Positions 34,238 to 42,668 of a DNA stretch of 64,000 nt are shown in pieces. This stretch comes from Sphingomonas aurantiaca (GTDB lineage Bacteria; Pseudomonadota; Alphaproteobacteria; Sphingomonadales; Sphingomonadaceae): positions 682,001 through 746,000 of the forward strand of contig NZ_QAOG01000002.1 in NCBI RefSeq assembly GCF_003050705.1, given 5' to 3'. Position 1 is the stretch's first letter, and every line of letters begins with the position of its first letter. The position numbers and the translations under genes are program-made. The notes under the pieces are model-generated. The model searched no databases and was not told where the DNA came from. It saw nothing but the letters and a program-made list of their open reading frames with translations.

Positions 34238-34702
34238 GTGAGATCCCTTGCCAATTGGCTGGCTTGAAATCTTTATAGGCGCGACGTGGCGCCCAGCTTC
34301 GGTCCGGCAAAAAGAATATCATTTTGGATGGAGTTTGCGCTTTCCCGGCGGAGGTGCGCACCGGCCGAGATGGAGTTGAGGCGAACGAAGTCCGAGGTCG
34401 AGCGCCAAGCCCCTGGTCATGCTGACAAGCGCCGCCCTGCTCGTCGCGTATCAGGTCACGCCGTTCGACATGCGATCCGCAACGCTGTTGAAGGTCGCGA
34501 TGATGCGGCCACCGGGCGGCATTGTAGCGGCGACATTTTGAACGGTCCGGAATGGCGCACGGGCATTCACCCAAAGCACAAGTATCCTGCCGGCCGGCGG
34601 ATGAGCGGTTAGGCTTTGTCAAATTGGCTACGGTAGACGCTAGCGAGCGATCTTCGATCCAAGGCTATCGCACCCCTAGCGCGGCCACCCTAAACGCAAA
34701 CG
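34238..34702. other. Gap of about 465 bp, AT-richer, with one doubtful mini-ORF
   Basis: No confident gene. The stretch near the pagL start (34262-34330) contains TATAAAG-like and AT-rich promoter-like DNA for the minus strand. A plus-strand mini-ORF at 34419-34541 (40 codons; MLTSAALLVAYQVTPFDMRS...) has high GC at third positions and a hydrophobic start but no ribosome binding site; it may be a remnant. Nothing else is recognisable. Confidence 0.35.
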
Positions 34703-34730
34703 GGCGAGGCAGTTGCCTGCCCCGCTCGCC
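34703..34730 (-). terminator. Probable terminator of the large TonB-dependent receptor gene
   Basis: GGCGAG/CTCGCC and GCAG/CTGC stems fold with a bulge over TTGC, just beyond the receptor stop. On the minus strand they are followed by moderately T-rich DNA (CGTTTGCGTTTA). Confidence 0.5.
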
Positions 34731-34754
34731 TGATCGTCCGAAGACGGTCGGTTA

Positions 34755-37712
34755 CTAGAACCTCAACTGAGCGCCGACATAGAAGCGGCGGCCGATCGGA
34801 TCGTAGACGTCCGCTGCGGTCGTGGTGCCGGTGATCGAGCCGTAGAAGACGTTGTCTTCGAGCTTCGGCGGCTTGCGATCGAACAGGTTGGTGACGCCAA
34901 AGAACATCTCCATCTGCTTGCTCTCCTCGCCGACGCGCGCACGAACCTGCACGTCGTGATAGAAGCGCGACGCGATCTCGTTATGCGCCGCGATCTCGGG
35001 CGAAAGGCCTTCCGAGGTTTCAGCGAACTCGTCACGCGGGGTATCGAGCATCGGGCTGAGATACGTCGTGGTCCAGTTCACGCTGAACGGACCCGTGCGG
35101 TAGCTGGCCGTCGCATTGACCTTGTCGCGGAATGCCGCACCGTATTCCAGGTTACCGACGCCGCTGTTGACCGGGGCGGCGGGATCGGACTGCGTCTGAT
35201 AGCGGAGCGTGTGCGTGTACAGAACGCTGACGTCGAGACGATCGTCCGTCGTCAGGCCGAGTGCACGACCATAACGTGCGTTGACATCGATGCCGCGGGT
35301 CTTGGTGTCGGAGATGTTGATGTTCTGCGCATTCACCGTCTTGATGTAGCCGGTGTTGTCGTAGCGGATGACGTTGTTGCAGAACTGCGGCTCGCTGGTC
35401 AGCAGGCACTGCTGGATCGACGTCGAGCGGGGGATGATGCCGATCGCGTTGCTCAGCTTGATGTCGAAATAGTCGACCGTCAGGCTGAAGCCTCGGACTT
35501 GATCCGGCGCGATCACTGCGCCGAGCGTCAGGGTTTTGCCCTTCTCCTCCTGCAGGTTGCGATTGCCGCCGTCAAAGCCGTTGATGCTCTGAATATCCGC
35601 CAGCGTGTACTGGAACGTCCCGCCGTTGCGCACCGCAGCGGCGATAGCCGGGATCTGACGGCAGGCATTGGCATAAGTCCCGGCCGATGCGGCGGTGACG
35701 CCGTCGCACGGATCCTGGATGCCGGGCGGGAAGGTCTCCGACGCGGACGAGAACAGTTCGTTGATGTTCGGCGCGCGGTTCGCGATGGCATAGTTGCCGC
35801 GGAAACGCAGGCCCTGGACCGGCGAATATTCACCGCCGGCGTTCCAGCTGAACACGGTACCGATCGTCGAGTAGTCCGAATAGCGCGCAGCACCCTGCAG
35901 GCTCAGCGAATTAACGAACGGCACGTTCTTCAGGATCGGAATGTCGATCTCGCCGAACAGCTCCTTCACGTTGAACTTGCCGACCGTATCGGGCGTCTGG
36001 TTGCCCGAATTCAGACCTGCGTTGGTCAGCGCGTCCCAATTCTCGCTGCTCTTCTCGCGGCGATACTCAGCGCCAAGAGCGACCTGAACATCGCCATAGG
36101 GCAGCGTCAGGAGCGAACCGTTGAGGCTGGCGTTGGCGACGAACTGCGTATTCTTGATCTCGACCGAACGTGGCACGTCGGACTGGACATAGTTCGATGC
36201 GGCGGCGCTCGCTGTGTTGTACCCGAACAGGTTGATCGGGGCGCAGCCGGCTGCGCGGGCTGTGGCATCGCGGCAGACGATCGTACCTGTGGCGTCCGTG
36301 ACCGCGTCGAGCGCGTTCGCGTACTTCGTGATGTCGATGTCCTGGCTGCTGGTGCTGTCCTTCAGCTGGCCATAGACGCCCGACACTTCGTAGCGCCATT
36401 TGGGGCTAATATCGCCGCGGAAGCCGCCGGCGATGCGGAAGGTGTCGCGATCGTTCGTATTGCTGCGGCTGAACACCTCGTTCTGGCGACGACGGAAGTC
36501 GATCGAGGTCACGTCGTTCGATGCGATGCCATCGCTGTTGCGCGCGGTGATCTGCTGGCGGATCGATGCAGGGATGTACGGATTGTCGATCCCGTAGCCG
36601 ACGCCGGTATCGAGCTGCGAATCGAGTGCGAGCGCCTCGAGCTGCGAGCTGGACTTCGTCTTGGCGTAGGTGCCCTCGAGGAAGGCCGTGACCGAGTCGC
36701 TGAACTTGTACTGCGCGGCGCCGGCTGCGAGATAGCGTTCGACCGGCGTCGAGATGCGGCGCACCGAATTGCGGTTGAACCCCGTGCCACCGCCGGCGAC
36801 GACCGAATTGTCCGGGTTAAACGAGAACAGGTTGCTGGCATAGCCGCCGGCGTTCGTCGACTCGTTGGCGCCGTTCCGGAACTGGAAGCGGCCCTGCGCG
36901 GAATAGGAGCTGTACGACTGCGGGCCGCAACCCGCTGCCGAGCAGTCTTCAGCCGAGATACCGCGCTTGCGCGACAGCAGGCCGAGATCCTTCGAATAGG
37001 TCCCGTTGACGATGATCGACCCGCGATCGTCCTCGCCGAACTTCGTGCCGCCGGTAATGCTGGCGGTGTAGTTCGGGTTGTCGCCGCGGCTGGTGAGGCC
37101 ATATTGCGCGCGGGCGATGATGCCTTGCATGTCGGTCTTCGTCACGTAGTTGACGACGCCGGCAATGGCATCGGATCCGTAGATTGCCGACGCGCCGCCG
37201 GTGACGACTTCGATCCGCTCGACGAAATCGGCGGGGATGTTGTTGACGTCGACCACCGAGGTTCCTGCGACGCCCGGTACAAAGCGACGGCCGTTGACGA
37301 GCACCAGCGTTCGAGAATCGCCGAGGTTGCGCAGGTTGATCGTCGCGATGCCGTTACCCGAGGTCGCGAAGTTGCTGTTCGTGCGGCTGAGGCCGGGAAT
37401 GCCGACCTGCGGCAGCTTCTGCAGCAGGTCCTGGGTGTTGACGATGCCCTGCGACTGGATCTGCTGGGAATCGACCACCGCGACCGGCGAGGCGGATTCG
37501 AGATCGGGACGACGGATGCGCGAGCCGGTCACGACGATCGTGTCATCGGTTGCCGGCGCTTCTGCGGCCGGGGCGACCGTGGCCTGATCCTGTGTCGCGG
37601 CGGGGGCCGCAGCAGGAACGTCCTGCGCAGATGCCGGTACGGCGAGTGCGCCAGCAGCGAGAATTGTTGCAGTGAGAAGCAGAGTCCGAGGCAAACGCCA
37701 TTCCTTCGTCAT
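34755..37712 (-). CDS. TonB-dependent outer-membrane receptor
   Basis: 985 residues. A signal peptide (RTLLLTATILAAGALAVPASAQ) is followed by an Ala/Pro linker, the TonB box region DDTIVVTGSRIRRPD, and a plug domain (about 60-190) with QDLLQKLPQVGIPG and RTLVLVNGRRFVPG. A 22-strand barrel follows, ending VGAQLRF with terminal Phe. The long barrel and GSRIRRPDLESASPV start are typical of the sphingomonad/xanthomonad receptor expansion used for plant or polymer-derived substrates rather than plain siderophores. The ATG at 37712 gives the signal peptide directly. There is no adjacent hydrolase or permease, so the substrate is unknown. It is divergent from divL over 295 bp, in which no gene or clear operator was found. 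Confidence 0.95.
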   Translation of the reverse strand: MTKEWRLPRTLLLTATILAAGALAVPASAQDVPAAAPAATQDQATVAPAAEAPATDDTIVVTGSRIRRPDLESASPVAVVDSQQIQSQGIVNTQDLLQKLPQVGIPGLSRTNSNFATSGNGIATINLRNLGDSRTLVLVNGRRFVPGVAGTSVVDVNNIPADFVERIEVVTGGASAIYGSDAIAGVVNYVTKTDMQGIIARAQYGLTSRGDNPNYTASITGGTKFGEDDRGSIIVNGTYSKDLGLLSRKRGISAEDCSAAGCGPQSYSSYSAQGRFQFRNGANESTNAGGYASNLFSFNPDNSVVAGGGTGFNRNSVRRISTPVERYLAAGAAQYKFSDSVTAFLEGTYAKTKSSSQLEALALDSQLDTGVGYGIDNPYIPASIRQQITARNSDGIASNDVTSIDFRRRQNEVFSRSNTNDRDTFRIAGGFRGDISPKWRYEVSGVYGQLKDSTSSQDIDITKYANALDAVTDATGTIVCRDATARAAGCAPINLFGYNTASAAASNYVQSDVPRSVEIKNTQFVANASLNGSLLTLPYGDVQVALGAEYRREKSSENWDALTNAGLNSGNQTPDTVGKFNVKELFGEIDIPILKNVPFVNSLSLQGAARYSDYSTIGTVFSWNAGGEYSPVQGLRFRGNYAIANRAPNINELFSSASETFPPGIQDPCDGVTAASAGTYANACRQIPAIAAAVRNGGTFQYTLADIQSINGFDGGNRNLQEEKGKTLTLGAVIAPDQVRGFSLTVDYFDIKLSNAIGIIPRSTSIQQCLLTSEPQFCNNVIRYDNTGYIKTVNAQNINISDTKTRGIDVNARYGRALGLTTDDRLDVSVLYTHTLRYQTQSDPAAPVNSGVGNLEYGAAFRDKVNATASYRTGPFSVNWTTTYLSPMLDTPRDEFAETSEGLSPEIAAHNEIASRFYHDVQVRARVGEESKQMEMFFGVTNLFDRKPPKLEDNVFYGSITGTTTAADVYDPIGRRFYVGAQLRF

Positions 37713-38007
37713 TAACGCGTACGATGATGCGGCCCCAGACCGTTCCGCGGTTGATTTGGAAAGCGCAATGCGACGAATGGTCACTAATGTTGTCGCTTTC
37801 GCCCCATGGTGACACAATTCTGCAACAGGGTGGGGGTAGCCGCCGCCGCGCGTGCACGCCGAGGTATCGTGGCGTGATGTCGATTAGCCCCAGCCTCGGC
37901 CAGCCGGGCACCGGCGCCATCATCACCTCCGCGAATGCGCCGCATCCTCTTCCCTATCGGCACGGGGTTGGCCTAGATGGCGGGATGGTCGCGCGCATGC
38001 TTGAACG

Positions 38008-40383
38008 ATGATGGTCCTGGGGGCCGGTACGGGTCTGCTGGCGGGTGCACTCCTGCTCGCGTTCGTGGTTGCAGGGGGCGTGCTGGTGTTTCTCGGCTTA
38101 CGCGCACGCGGGGCTGCGGCGGAGGCGGTCGAGGCCAATGCGCATTTGCGCGCGGTGCTCGACGGGTCGCCGGCGATCGTGACGGTGATCCGCTCGGGCG
38201 GGCGGATTGAGATGACGCAGCGGATGGCGGACTGGCTCGGGCTCGATGCGCCGCCGCGGTCGATCGGCGAACTGGCCACCGGTGGGACGGGGCTTTCGCC
38301 CGAGGATGCCGCGCGGCTGATCGCCGACATTACCGCGGCGCAGCGGTCGGGGCGGGCGTTCGTGCGCTCGGTGCGACTGGTCGGCTCGACGCGGGCGATT
38401 ACGTTTCGTGGCGCGCGCGCATCGGGCGAGATGGGTGCGAGCGGGGCTGTGCTGCTCTGGGCGTTCGATGCCACCGACAGCGAGGCGGAGATTGCGCGGC
38501 TTGCGGCGGAGACCGAACGGCTGGGGTCCGCCTACGACTCGCTGACCGGGCTGATCGAGGCCGCGCCGATGCCGATGTGGTACCGCGCAACCGATTTGCG
38601 GCTGGCGATGGTGAACACCGCCTATGTCGACGCGGTCGAGGGCCGTGACGCCGCCGACGTGGTCGCGCGCGGGCTCGAACTGGTCGAGGGGTCGGGGCGT
38701 GGCGGGCCGCTGGCCGGCGCCGCGGTCGCGCGCGAGCAGGGGCGGCCGCACCAGCAGGTCCTGCCTGCGACGATCGACGGCGCGCGCCGGTCGCTGCAGA
38801 TCTACGACGTGCCGTTGCCGAGCGGCGGCGTTGCCGGGTTCGCGATCGATATCGAAGAGCTCGAGCAGGCGCGGTCGGGCGCCAAGCGGTTTGCCGAGGC
38901 GCAGCGCGCGATGCTCGACCGTTTGTCGGCGGGCGTCGCGCAGTTCGGCGGGGACCGGTCGCTGGTCTTCTGCAACCAGCCGTTCCGGCGGATGTTTGCG
39001 ATGCGGAGCGAATGGCTCGCCGACCGGCCCGAGTTCGACCGGGTGCTGGAGCGTATGCGCGAGGCGAACCGCCTGCCCGAAGTCCGCGACTTTCCGAGCT
39101 GGAAGGCGGAGCGGCGCGACTGGTTCATGCAGACCGGCTCGTCGCAGGCCGGCGGGCAGAGCGGCGGCGCGATGGAGGAGAATTGGCACCTGCGCGGCGG
39201 CACGCATCTTCGCGTGGTCGCGCAGCCCTTGCCCGATGGCGGCCTGCTGCTGATCTTCGAGGACCGGACCGAGCAGGTCCAGCTCGCCAGCGCGCGCGAT
39301 ACGCTGCTGCGCGTGCGGACCGCGACGTTCGACAATCTGTTCGAGGCGCTCGGCGTGTTCGCGGCGGATGGGCGGTTGCAGTTGTGGAACAACCGGTTCC
39401 GGCTGTTGTGGGGGCTGGAGGAGGAGTTCCTAGCGTCGCATCCGCGGGTCGACGCGTTTGCCGAGGCGGCGGGCGGCAAGCTGCTGACGCCCAACCGGTC
39501 GGCGCTGATCCCCGATCTGGTGCGCTCGGCGACGGTCGAGCGGCAGCAGCGTGGCGGGCGCGTGGCGTTTGCCGATGGGCGGCATTTCGAATTCGCGGGC
39601 GTGCCGCTGCCCGATGGCAACGCGCTGTTCACGATGCTCGACATCACCGACAGCCGGCGTGCGGAGCAGGCGTTGCGCGACCGGGCGAACGCGCTGGAGG
39701 CGGCCGACAAGGTCAAGACCGCGTTCGTGGCGAATATGAGCTATGAGTTGCGCACGCCGCTCACCTCGATCAGCGGGTTCGCGGAGATGCTGCACGGCGG
39801 CTATGCGGGGGCGATGACGCCGCAGGCCGAGGGCTATGTCGGCGCGATCCTTGAATCGGTCGAGCGGCTCGGACTGCTGGTCGACGACGTGCTCGACCTG
39901 ACGCGCGCGGAGAGCGACCGCGAGGAGACCGATCGGAGCGACGTCGATCTCGCGACTACCGTCCGCGCGGCGGCGGAGACGATCCTGCCGTCCGCCAAGC
40001 GGCGCAAGCTCGACTTCGCGGTCGAGGTGGCGCGGTCGACCGGGCGGGTGAACGGCAATCCGAAGCGGCTGAAGGAGGTCGTCGAGCATCTGCTGCGCCA
40101 CGCGGTTGCGGCGACGCAGGATGGCGGGCGCGTGCTGCTGCATACCGACGGCAATGCGACCTCGGCGCGGATCGTCGTGTCGGACGACGGGGTCGGGATG
40201 GATGCGGAGGCCGTTGCGCACGCGTTCGACCGGTTTGCCGAGTCCAAGCCGATGGGGGATCGGGCGTTGGGGCTGGGCCTGCCGCTCGCCAAGCAGTTCG
40301 TCGAGGCGCATGGCGGGACGATCGAGCTGGTGTCGGAGCCGGGGGCGGGCACGCTGATTACCGTAGAATTGCCGCGGCGATGA
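38008..40383 (+). CDS. divL: DivL-type PAS-domain pseudo-histidine kinase (phospho-acceptor His replaced by Tyr)
   Basis: 791 residues. One N-terminal membrane helix (about 5-32) precedes three or four PAS-type domains (about 45-150, 170-285, 305-425, 440-550), a dimerisation helix pair and an HATPase domain (about 670-790). The H-box reads FVANMSYELRTPLTS: Y579 sits where the phospho-acceptor His should be, as in Caulobacter DivL. The N-box Asn is also changed (HLLRHAV, H698), while the DDGVGM and GLGLPLAK boxes remain. DivL works with DivK and CckA to set CtrA activity and cell polarity. The tsaE gene follows, as in Caulobacter to my knowledge. Either ATG, 38008 or 38011, is possible. Confidence 0.88.
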   Translation: MMVLGAGTGLLAGALLLAFVVAGGVLVFLGLRARGAAAEAVEANAHLRAVLDGSPAIVTVIRSGGRIEMTQRMADWLGLDAPPRSIGELATGGTGLSPEDAARLIADITAAQRSGRAFVRSVRLVGSTRAITFRGARASGEMGASGAVLLWAFDATDSEAEIARLAAETERLGSAYDSLTGLIEAAPMPMWYRATDLRLAMVNTAYVDAVEGRDAADVVARGLELVEGSGRGGPLAGAAVAREQGRPHQQVLPATIDGARRSLQIYDVPLPSGGVAGFAIDIEELEQARSGAKRFAEAQRAMLDRLSAGVAQFGGDRSLVFCNQPFRRMFAMRSEWLADRPEFDRVLERMREANRLPEVRDFPSWKAERRDWFMQTGSSQAGGQSGGAMEENWHLRGGTHLRVVAQPLPDGGLLLIFEDRTEQVQLASARDTLLRVRTATFDNLFEALGVFAADGRLQLWNNRFRLLWGLEEEFLASHPRVDAFAEAAGGKLLTPNRSALIPDLVRSATVERQQRGGRVAFADGRHFEFAGVPLPDGNALFTMLDITDSRRAEQALRDRANALEAADKVKTAFVANMSYELRTPLTSISGFAEMLHGGYAGAMTPQAEGYVGAILESVERLGLLVDDVLDLTRAESDREETDRSDVDLATTVRAAAETILPSAKRRKLDFAVEVARSTGRVNGNPKRLKEVVEHLLRHAVAATQDGGRVLLHTDGNATSARIVVSDDGVGMDAEAVAHAFDRFAESKPMGDRALGLGLPLAKQFVEAHGGTIELVSEPGAGTLITVELPRR

Positions 40384-40398
40384 GCGTGCAACGTCTGC

Positions 40399-40499
40399 TC
40401 CCTCTCCCCTGCGGGGAGAGGGTCGGGGTGAGGGGCTGCCACGCAGTGCTGCGCCCGGAACGGCCCCTCACCCAACCCTCTCCCCGAGGGGGAGAGGGC
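40399..40499. repeat. Paired inverted hairpins (CTCTCCCCTGCGGGGAGAG type)
   Basis: CCCTCTCCCCTGCGGGGAGA at the left and CTCTCCCCGAGGGGGAGAGG at the right, with inner arms GGGGTGAGGGG / CCCCTCACCC pairing across the core. It fills the divL-tsaE gap and ends only 2 bp before the tsaE start. Confidence 0.8.
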
Positions 40500-40501
40500 T
40501 C

Positions 40502-40951
40502 ATGCGCGTGATCCTGCTACCCGATCCACAAGCTACCGAGGCGTTCGGCGCTCTGCTGGCCGAGCGAGTTCGTCCCGGCGACGTCATCACGCTCCAGGGC
40601 ACACTCGGTGCGGGGAAGACCAGTGTCGCGCGGGGACTGCTTGCGGCACTTGGGCTCGTTGGCGAGGCGCCGTCGCCCAGTTTTGCGATCGTCCAGCCTT
40701 ACGAGCCGCCTGAGGTTCGCTTTCCCGTCATGCACGTCGACCTCTACCGGATTGATGACCCCGCCGAGATAGAGGAACTCGCGCTCGACGACGCACGCTA
40801 TGATTCGCTGCTGCTGGTCGAATGGCCCGAGCGCGCGGGGCCGGACTATTGGCCCGATGCGCTTCGACTGAGCCTGACGATCGAGCCGGATGGCACGCGC
40901 GGCTTGACTATCGGCGTGCCGGAAGCTTGGAGGTCGCGATGGCCGACATGA
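40502..40951 (+). CDS. tsaE: tRNA threonylcarbamoyladenosine biosynthesis ATPase TsaE
   Basis: 149 residues. It is the ATPase of the TsaB-TsaD-TsaE complex that makes t6A37 in ANN-decoding tRNAs. Walker A GTLGAGKT (33-40), the SPSFAIVQPY switch, and HVDLYRIDDPAEIEELALDD and LLVEWPERAG are all typical. The start follows a repeat by 2 bp and shows no clear ribosome binding site; the repeat hairpin could therefore occlude or set its initiation. It overlaps the next gene by 13 bp and begins a tight cluster. Confidence 0.96.
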   Translation: MRVILLPDPQATEAFGALLAERVRPGDVITLQGTLGAGKTSVARGLLAALGLVGEAPSPSFAIVQPYEPPEVRFPVMHVDLYRIDDPAEIEELALDDARYDSLLLVEWPERAGPDYWPDALRLSLTIEPDGTRGLTIGVPEAWRSRWPT

Positions 40952-41916
40952 CCCCGCCGCCCGGCGCCGCCGCTTTTCTCGACGCTCATGGCTGGGGAGG
41001 GGCGAACATCCTTCCGGTCGCGGGCGATGCGTCGTTCCGGCGCTATTTTCGCGCGGTTGATGGAGAGCGGCAGGCGATCCTGATGGACGCGCCGCCGCCG
41101 CATGAGGACCCGCGGCCGTTCATTGCGGTGGCCGAATGGCTCGTCGAGCGCGACTTCGCGGCGCCGGCGATCCTGGCGTGCGATCTCGACCAGGGGCTCG
41201 TGCTGATCGAGGATTTCGGCGACGATCGGTTGCGCGAGGCGGTCGACGCAGCGCCCGATCAGGAGCTGTCGCTATACGCGCCGGCGATCGACCTGCTGGT
41301 GCGGTTGCGCGCGGAGCCGGCTGGACCCGTCCCCCCTTATGATCGCGCGGTGCTGCGGCGCGAGGCGGGGCTGTTCGTCGAATGGTATTGCCCGGCGGTC
41401 GGGATCGCGCCCGATCTCGCCGGCTGGGACGCGGCGTGGGAGGCGGTGTTCGACCATGCGATCGCCGAAACGCCGGTCACCGTGCTGCGCGATTATCATG
41501 CCGAAAATCTGATGCTCGTCGGGCCGGAGCGGTCGCTGGGGTTGCTCGATTTCCAGGACGCGCTCGCAGGGCATCCGGCTTACGATCTCGTGTCGCTGTT
41601 GCAGGATGCGCGGCGGACCGTCGATCCGACGGTCGAGGCGGCGATGCTGGAGCGGTATCGCGCGGCCACTGACGCCGACGCGGCGTTCATGGATGCGTAT
41701 CACGTGCTCGGTGCGCAGCGGAATGCCAAGATCCTCGGCATCTTCACGCGGCTGTGGCAGCGCGATGGCAAGCCGCATTACCCGACGATGTGCCCGCGCG
41801 TCTGGGCGTATCTGGAGCGCGACCTCGCACAGCCGGTGATGGCGCCGGTCGCGGCCTGGTTCGCGGCCAACATACCGCCCGCGTTGCGCGGCGATCCGCT
41901 GGTGCTGTCGGCATGA
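40939..41916 (+). CDS. amgK: N-acetylmuramate/N-acetylglucosamine kinase AmgK (phosphotransferase family)
   Basis: 325 residues of the aminoglycoside-phosphotransferase fold. GDASFRRYFR (nucleotide loop), Brenner-type LRDYHAENLML and the metal-binding LLDFQDALAGHPAYDLVSLLQD are present. AmgK phosphorylates MurNAc at C1, and the product goes to MurU, giving a recycling route that bypasses fosfomycin-sensitive de novo synthesis. The assignment rests on the murU gene overlapping directly downstream, the arrangement described in Pseudomonas and Caulobacter. The ATG at 40939 has GGAGG 5 nt upstream. It overlaps tsaE by 13 bp and murU by 4 bp. Confidence 0.88.
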   Translation: MADMTPPPGAAAFLDAHGWGGANILPVAGDASFRRYFRAVDGERQAILMDAPPPHEDPRPFIAVAEWLVERDFAAPAILACDLDQGLVLIEDFGDDRLREAVDAAPDQELSLYAPAIDLLVRLRAEPAGPVPPYDRAVLRREAGLFVEWYCPAVGIAPDLAGWDAAWEAVFDHAIAETPVTVLRDYHAENLMLVGPERSLGLLDFQDALAGHPAYDLVSLLQDARRTVDPTVEAAMLERYRAATDADAAFMDAYHVLGAQRNAKILGIFTRLWQRDGKPHYPTMCPRVWAYLERDLAQPVMAPVAAWFAANIPPALRGDPLVLSA

Positions 41917-42668
41917 GCCGCCAGCAGACGATCCGCCCCGTCCCGCGTGGTACCGTACCCGAGACGGCGATGGTGATGGCGGCGGGCCTCGGCAAGCGGA
42001 TGCGGCCGCTGACCGCGACGCGGCCCAAGCCTTTGGTCAAGGTGGCAGGCAAGCCGCTGATCGATCACGTCTTCGCGCGATTGCAAGCGGCCGGCATCAA
42101 GCGCGCGGTCGTCAACGTGCATTACCTCGCGGACACGCTGGAGGCGCATGTCACCGACCGGTTCGACGGGATCGACGTCGTGATCTCCGACGAGCGCAAG
42201 ATGCTGATGGAGACGGGCGGCGGGCTCGTCCAGGCGCGCGGCCTGCTCGGCGACGCGCCGGTGCTGGTGGTCAACAGCGACAATCTGTGGATCGACGGAC
42301 CGGTCGATGCGATCAAGCTGCTCGCGTCGCGCTGGGACGATGCCAAGATGGATGCGCTGCTGCTGATGGTGCCGCTTGCGCGCGCGCATAATCACCGCGG
42401 GCCGGGCGATTTCTATCTCGCCGCCGATGGGCGGATCAGCGGGCGGCGCAAGTCCGGCCGGCTCGCGCCGTTCGCCTATACCGGCATCCAGATCCTCCAC
42501 CCGCGGCTGATCGCCGACTGGCCTGAGGGGCCGTTCTCGACCAACCTGTTCTGGGACCGCGCGATCGCGGCGGGCCGCGCTTATGGGCAGGTCCATCAGG
42601 GCCTGTGGTTCGATGTCGGGACGCCCGCCGCGATTCCGCGGACCGAGGCGATCCTCGCGGATGGCTGA
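41913..42668 (+). CDS. murU: N-acetylmuramate-1-phosphate uridylyltransferase MurU
   Basis: 251 residues. The nucleotidyltransferase signature AMVMAAGLGKRMRPLTATRPKPLVKVAGKPL (about 19-49) is intact; LVVNSDNLW and the metal-site GLWFDVGTP near the end fit MurU. It makes UDP-MurNAc from MurNAc-1-P for direct re-entry into peptidoglycan synthesis. The ATG at 41913 overlaps the amgK stop (ATGA), and its own stop overlaps the addB start by 8 bp. With anmK at 8528 it indicates active wall recycling. The phosphatase MupP, needed to link AnmK output to AmgK, is not in the window. Confidence 0.92.
   Translation: MSRQQTIRPVPRGTVPETAMVMAAGLGKRMRPLTATRPKPLVKVAGKPLIDHVFARLQAAGIKRAVVNVHYLADTLEAHVTDRFDGIDVVISDERKMLMETGGGLVQARGLLGDAPVLVVNSDNLWIDGPVDAIKLLASRWDDAKMDALLLMVPLARAHNHRGPGDFYLAADGRISGRRKSGRLAPFAYTGIQILHPRLIADWPEGPFSTNLFWDRAIAAGRAYGQVHQGLWFDVGTPAAIPRTEAILADG

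Noticed and set aside
34286..34612. 108-codon plus-strand open frame in the gap before the large receptor
   Set aside because: No ribosome binding site and no protein-like pattern. It is Arg-rich and opposite the pagL upstream region.
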